Of a stretch of 37,013 bases of DNA, positions 33,200-37,013 are shown in pieces. The notes beneath the pieces were generated by a model, which had not been told where the DNA came from, ran no database searches, and was given only the letters and a program-made list of their open reading frames with translations. A program made the position numbers and the translations under genes. The DNA is taken from assembly GCA_022361035.1 (NCBI GenBank), contig JAKSBP010000171.1, positions 1 through 37,013 on the forward strand. Reading direction: 5' to 3'. Position 1 is the stretch's first letter, and the number at the start of each line of letters is the position of its first letter. Origin of the DNA: Clostridia bacterium (GTDB taxonomy: Bacteria > Bacillota > Clostridia > Peptostreptococcales > Caminicellaceae).

Positions 33200-35566
33200 A
33201 TGAACGAACGCACCATTAGGGTTCTAGAATATAAGAAAATAGGGGATAAATTAAAAAAACTGACCACTTCTACCTTAGGTAAAGAGCTGGTAGAAAAACT
33301 GACACCCATAAATAACTTTGATGAAGTAAAGAATAGACTGATGGAAACTTCAGAAGCAGTGAGTATAGTAATCCAAAGGGGAAATGTACCAATTGGACCT
33401 ATATACGATTTAGGAAGATATTTAAAAGTTGCTGAAATCGGGTCCTATTTATATCCAGGTCAGCTTCTAGAAGTAGGAGATACACTTCGTACTGCAAGGG
33501 TTTTAAAAAATTTTATTACCAGCTCTAACTATAAGGAAGCTTCTCCACTTCAAAGCTTAATATCTAATATTAGTACATATAAAAATATTGAGCAGCGGAT
33601 TGAAAAAGCAATTATCGGTCCAGATGAAATATCTGATAATGCAAGTCCTACATTAAGGAATATTAGAAGACAAATTGAAAATAAAAATCTTTCAGTTAGG
33701 AACAGATTAAATTCAATCATAAATTCTTCCAGGACCCAAAAATATCTACAAGATGCCATTATTACCATTAGACAGGATAGGTTTGTGATTCCCGTTAAGG
33801 CAGAGAATAAAAGAGATGTTCCAGGATTGGTTCATGACCAATCATCTAGTGGAGCAACACTTTTTATTGAGCCCATGGCCATAGTTGAAATGAATAATGA
33901 GCTAAAGGAGCTAAAATTAAAGGAAAAAGCTGAGATAGAGAGAATTCTTAAGGAGATTTCAGGTGAAATAGGGGAAGTATCTGAGAATATAAGAATAAAC
34001 CAAGAAATTCTAGCAAAGCTTGACTTCATTTTTGCAAAGGCTAAGCTATCCCTTTCTATGAAAGCTATAGAACCGGAGCTTAATAATAATGGCTATATAA
34101 GAATTAAAAATGGAAGACATCCCTTAATTAATCCTAATGAAGTTGTTCCAACTAATATTTGGATAGGAGATAAATTTGATACATTACTGATAACCGGACC
34201 AAATACAGGTGGAAAAACAGTTACTCTAAAAACTGTGGGCCTTATGGTATTAATGACCCAATCGGGACTTCATATACCTGCTGATTATGGAACAGAGATT
34301 TCAATGTTTAATCAGATTTATGCCGATATAGGTGATGAACAAAGTATTGAACAGAGCCTTAGCACATTTTCATCCCATATGACAAACATTGTGGGTATAC
34401 TAGAAAATGTTTCTAAAAAGGATTTAGTAATACTTGACGAATTAGGATCGGGTACAGACCCTACTGAGGGTGCTGCTTTGGCTATGGCGATTCTTACTCA
34501 CCTCTATAAAAGAGGAGTTAAAACCATAGCCACAACCCATTACAGTGAACTTAAACAATTTGCTTTGGCAAAGGAAGGTATTGAAAATGCATCTGTAGAA
34601 TTCGACATTGAAACACTAAGTCCTACATATAGATTGCTCATTGGGGTACCAGGGAAATCTAATGCTTTAGAAATATCTAGACGATTGGGCCTTAGCGAAG
34701 AAATTATAAATAAATCTAAGGAATTTGTTACCAATGAAGATATTGAATTTGAAGAAATAATTTCTACCATTGAGACAGATAGGAAGACAGCAGAAAAGGA
34801 AAGAGATGAAGCAATTAGATTAAGGCTGGAAGTTCAAAGACTGAAGGAAGATTATGAGAGAAAGTATGAAAAACTCAATGCACAAAGAGATAGAGAGCTT
34901 AAGGCAGCTAAGGAAGAAGCACGAAGGATATTAAAAGAATCCAAAAAAGAAGCTGATGAAATAATAAAAGAATTAAGAAATATATATAGGGATGTAGGAA
35001 GTGAAAGAAATAAGAAAATAGAAGAGCTAAGAAAGAAAATGAAGGGAAATATAGAAGCTCTTCATGAACCTGTATATTTTGCTGAAGATATTTCGTTGTC
35101 GGAACCGCCTAGGGATTTAAATGTCGGTGACATAGTTAAGGTTCTAAGCCTAAATCAAGAGGGCTCTGTCTTGACTAAACCCAATCAAAATGGTGAGTTG
35201 ACAGTTCAGGTTGGGATTATGAAAATCAATGTAAAGATTTCTAATCTTAGACTTTTAAAAGCAAAAAAAGAGGATATTAAAAAAACTAGTATAGGTTCCA
35301 TAATGAAATCAAAGACCCAAACTATAAGGAATGAAGTTGATTTAAGGGGCCAGACTCTAGAAGAAGCCTTAATTAATATTGACAAATATCTAGATGATGC
35401 ATATCTTGCAAAGCTTCAACAGGTTACAATTATCCACGGTAAGGGTACAGGGGCATTGAGAAAGGGAATGAAGGATTATTTAAGAGGACATGCCCACGTA
35501 AAATCATTTAGAGAAGGAATATATGGAGAAGGTGGATCTGGAGTAACTATTGTGGAGTTAAAATAA
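33200..35566 (+). CDS. mutS2: Endonuclease MutS2
   Basis: 788 residues, full length. A core and lever helices, an ABC-type ATPase with Walker A GPNTGGKT (about 333-340) and Walker B/signature DELGSGTDPTEGAALAMA, a long charged coiled coil (about 515-620), and a C-terminal Smr nuclease domain with VDLRGQTLEEAL (about 712) and IIHGKGTGALRKGM. The mismatch-recognition domain of MutS is absent, as in the family. In Bacillus it rescues collided ribosomes; elsewhere it limits recombination. AAGGAG precedes the ATG. Confidence 0.96.
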   Translation: MNERTIRVLEYKKIGDKLKKLTTSTLGKELVEKLTPINNFDEVKNRLMETSEAVSIVIQRGNVPIGPIYDLGRYLKVAEIGSYLYPGQLLEVGDTLRTARVLKNFITSSNYKEASPLQSLISNISTYKNIEQRIEKAIIGPDEISDNASPTLRNIRRQIENKNLSVRNRLNSIINSSRTQKYLQDAIITIRQDRFVIPVKAENKRDVPGLVHDQSSSGATLFIEPMAIVEMNNELKELKLKEKAEIERILKEISGEIGEVSENIRINQEILAKLDFIFAKAKLSLSMKAIEPELNNNGYIRIKNGRHPLINPNEVVPTNIWIGDKFDTLLITGPNTGGKTVTLKTVGLMVLMTQSGLHIPADYGTEISMFNQIYADIGDEQSIEQSLSTFSSHMTNIVGILENVSKKDLVILDELGSGTDPTEGAALAMAILTHLYKRGVKTIATTHYSELKQFALAKEGIENASVEFDIETLSPTYRLLIGVPGKSNALEISRRLGLSEEIINKSKEFVTNEDIEFEEIISTIETDRKTAEKERDEAIRLRLEVQRLKEDYERKYEKLNAQRDRELKAAKEEARRILKESKKEADEIIKELRNIYRDVGSERNKKIEELRKKMKGNIEALHEPVYFAEDISLSEPPRDLNVGDIVKVLSLNQEGSVLTKPNQNGELTVQVGIMKINVKISNLRLLKAKKEDIKKTSIGSIMKSKTQTIRNEVDLRGQTLEEALINIDKYLDDAYLAKLQQVTIIHGKGTGALRKGMKDYLRGHAHVKSFREGIYGEGGSGVTIVELK

Positions 35567-35642
35567 AGTCTATTGGTAGGTAAATAAGTAAAGACCTTTA
35601 TAGAAGGTTAAAGTAGTGTTAAAATTAAGTAGGAGAAATTTT

Positions 35643-35711
35643 ATGGACAATATAGAAATTAAGCTTTTTATATCAGCCTTTATAAGGGGAAATATATATG
35701 ATTCTCGTTAG
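35643..35711 (+). CDS. Possible 22-residue leader ORF overlapping the DUF523 start
   Basis: ATG 35643 has TAGGAG 7 nt upstream and encodes MDNIEIKLFISAFIRGNIY plus three residues, ending at TAG 35709-35711, 11 nt inside the DUF523 gene in another frame. It could couple translation, or be chance. I recognise no family. Confidence 0.3.
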   Translation: MDNIEIKLFISAFIRGNIYDSR

Positions 35712-36153
35712 TGCATGTTTACTTGGACTAGATTGTAGATATGATGGTAGTAATGTTCTTAATAGGGAACTGATGGATTTTTTAAAGGGTAAAGAATATA
35801 CCGTAGTTTGTCCAGAACAGCTTGGTGGGTTGACGACTCCTAGAAAACCTTGTGAAATAGTAGGAGGGGATGGAAGCTCTGTTTTGGAAGGAATATCTAA
35901 GGTAGTAGATAATCAAGGAAGGGATGTTTCAAAGCAATTTATAAAGGGTGCTGAAGAGACATTGAAAATTATAAAGCTCTATAATATAAAAACTGCTATT
36001 CTAAAGTCTGGGAGTCCATCCTGTGGAAGTATTAATATTCATGATGGCAGTTTCAGCGGTAAGCTTATAAGGGGAAAAGGGGTAACGACAGCCTTGCTTG
36101 AACAAAATAGTATAGTGGTACTTACTGAAAAAAACTATATGAAACATATTTAA
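35698..36153 (+). CDS. DUF523 family protein
   Basis: A 151-residue cytoplasmic protein with the DUF523 pattern: SACLLGLDCRYDG at the N-terminus, CPEQLGGLTTPR in the middle, SGSPSCG near 103-109 and GKGVTTALL towards the end. The conserved Cys residues (in ACLLG, DCRYDG, CPEQ and PSCG) suggest metal or thiol chemistry. Members often form the N-terminal half of longer YbgA-type proteins; here it stands alone. Function unknown. ATG at 35698 follows AAGGGG. Confidence 0.88.
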   Translation: MILVSACLLGLDCRYDGSNVLNRELMDFLKGKEYTVVCPEQLGGLTTPRKPCEIVGGDGSSVLEGISKVVDNQGRDVSKQFIKGAEETLKIIKLYNIKTAILKSGSPSCGSINIHDGSFSGKLIRGKGVTTALLEQNSIVVLTEKNYMKHI

Positions 36154-36196
36154 TAGAGGGGGAAAAAAAAAAAAAAAAATATTAGTATGTATACTT

Positions 36197-36763
36197 ATGA
36201 TAACTTTAGTTTTAAGCCTGTTTACAGGTTGTAAAAAGGATGATGATGCATCAGAATTAGATCTTGGAAAGGCTATGGACGAAAATCAAGCTGAAGAGGC
36301 TATTAATAATACTGAAATTCAGGAAGAAACTGTAAATGAAATTGAGTATATATTGTACTTAAGATATAAGGACAAGCCCTTCCTTTATGATGAACTGTTT
36401 TCAATAAATATTGATGACGAAAAGTTCAAAGACAAGTCGATTGAAGAGTTTATACTTGAAGAGCTTATAAATTTCGAGGCTCAGGGAGAGTTTATAAGCC
36501 CTGTACCTAAAGGAACTAAATTACTATCGGTTGAAAGAAAAGAAAATAGTGTTATAGTTAATCTTTCTAAGGAATTTACTGGAAAGAAAATGTCAAGCAA
36601 TGATGCAATGCTTGCTATTGGTGGCATAGTTAACTCTGTTGTTGCAATTCCTGGTAATGAAACTGCACAGGTAATGGTTGAAGGGAAGAAACTTGAAACT
36701 TTTAATGGGATTAAAGCCTCTAAACCATTCTATTTCTTAGAAGGATTGTTCCCTGAGAAATAG
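36197..36763 (+). CDS. GerMN-domain lipoprotein, start uncertain
   Basis: A predicted lipoprotein whose C-terminal half (about 55-185) matches the GerMN pattern: LYLRYKDKPFLYDE, then VPKGTKLLSVERKENSVIVNLS and a buried AMLAIGGIVNSVVAI helix. GerM-type proteins act in spore formation and germination. The lipobox is LFTGC. The first ATG (36197) leaves only 11 residues before the Cys and no positive N-region. The frame continues upstream through ILVCIL into an A17 tract (36163-36179) encoding poly-Lys, next to an AGAGGGGG ribosome binding site, exactly where an ATG would be expected. The true start codon appears lost, altered or misread. Confidence 0.7.
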   Translation: MITLVLSLFTGCKKDDDASELDLGKAMDENQAEEAINNTEIQEETVNEIEYILYLRYKDKPFLYDELFSINIDDEKFKDKSIEEFILEELINFEAQGEFISPVPKGTKLLSVERKENSVIVNLSKEFTGKKMSSNDAMLAIGGIVNSVVAIPGNETAQVMVEGKKLETFNGIKASKPFYFLEGLFPEK

Positions 36764-36885
36764 GAGCACAGTGACTTGTTTGAGGACCTTATTAGTTTTA
36801 ATCCCTAGATGGCAAGTTTCAAGGTTTAAGCCATTTCATAGGGTAAGGTTTAAAAAATAATTTTAGCCATATAAAAGTAAAATTA
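36764..36885. other. Short intergenic stretch after the GerMN lipoprotein
   Basis: About 120 nt without a gene. It becomes A-rich just before the hairpin at 36886, as at the other terminator-bracketed repeats. No other element recognised. Confidence 0.4.
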
Positions 36886-36904
36886 AAGCAGCCTTTGGCT
36901 GCTT
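36886..36904 (+). terminator. Gene-proximal terminator hairpin before the right-end repeat
   Basis: AAGCAGCC pairs with GGCTGCTT around TTT, directly followed by the repeat (GAGGCTG) instead of a T tract. Its partner with a T tract may be the hairpin at 218-239. Confidence 0.75.
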
Positions 36905-37013
36905 GAGGCTGTTAACAAACTCCCAATTTCTGCGTTACTGCTAAAATCTCCGGTGCTCACTTAGTCAATAAAATTTTAGAACGAACTGATAAGTTCGTGG
37001 GAAATTTTATGGT
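36905..37013. repeat. Partial copy of the terminator-associated repeat, right edge
   Basis: It begins with the element end AGGCTGTTAACAAA (36906-36919), the GTTAAC variant of the GTTGAC end seen at 22335. From 36915 to the last base it is identical to bases 1-99. The element is cut by the window edge. Confidence 0.85.

Noticed and set aside
1..37013. Plasmid or phage origin suggested by identical ends
   Set aside because: There are no replication, partition, capsid or integrase genes, and the content is essential chromosomal functions; a repeat or assembly effect is more likely.
1..37013. CRISPR array
   Set aside because: The repeats are few, widely spread and lie in terminators; no regularly spaced direct repeats and no cas genes were seen.

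Overview
The window reads as a chromosomal segment of an AT-rich, spore-forming member of the Clostridia (Tissierellia-like is my impression; I cannot place it more exactly). The reasons are strong AGGAGG-type ribosome binding sites, frequent TTG and GTG starts, a small acid-soluble spore protein, a YtxC sporulation protein, a GerMN-type lipoprotein, a Phe T-box, a lysine L-box riboswitch, and the Firmicutes block infC-rpmI-rplT ... rlmB-yqzL-pheST-zapA-U32-mutS2. No phage, plasmid, CRISPR or IS transposase genes were found.

Layout. 1-245: part of a dispersed repeat and a terminator hairpin. 246-4163 (minus strand): diaminopimelate/lysine genes asd, dapA, dapB, dapH, with a lysine riboswitch and attenuator between asd and dapA. 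4716-6949 (plus): an M20 amidohydrolase that could supply the deacetylase step of the same acetylated pathway, then a CPBP membrane protease. 7186-10032: an SASP gene, a terminator-bracketed repeat, a SAM methyltransferase, a cold-shock protein and Hsp33. 10113-10653: a tRNA cluster (Val, a damaged Asp, Phe, Gly, Cys) interrupted by another repeat. 10694-11412: eroded sequence without a gene. 11432-14808: ytxC, a DUF445 membrane protein and a convergent compact FtsH-like protease. 15602-21024: a binding lipoprotein (frameshifted), a double ABC ATPase, two permeases and a 38-residue membrane peptide. 21081-22310: an unidentified leader motif, infC (AUU start), rpmI, rplT. 22528-25379: ktrB, ktrA, an rlmB-like methyltransferase. 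25399-29492: yqzL, Phe T-box, pheS, pheT. 29796-36763: a second copy of the leader motif, zapA, a U32 protein, mutS2, DUF523 and a GerMN lipoprotein. The right end enters the same repeat with which the window begins.

The most interesting material is non-coding. (1) A family of small structured repeats sits inside intrinsic terminators, each complete copy lying between two near-identical copies of the host terminator hairpin; base changes between copies are compensatory, so folding appears to be conserved. (2) The first and last 99 bases are identical and the two ends look like the two halves of one such insertion, so the sequence may close on itself or be bounded by an assembly repeat. (3) A conserved leader motif of about 70 nt occurs just upstream of both infC and zapA. 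(4) Possible lesions include a tRNA-Asp lacking half its T-arm, a one-base frameshift in the binding lipoprotein, and an A17 tract where the GerMN lipoprotein should have its start codon.
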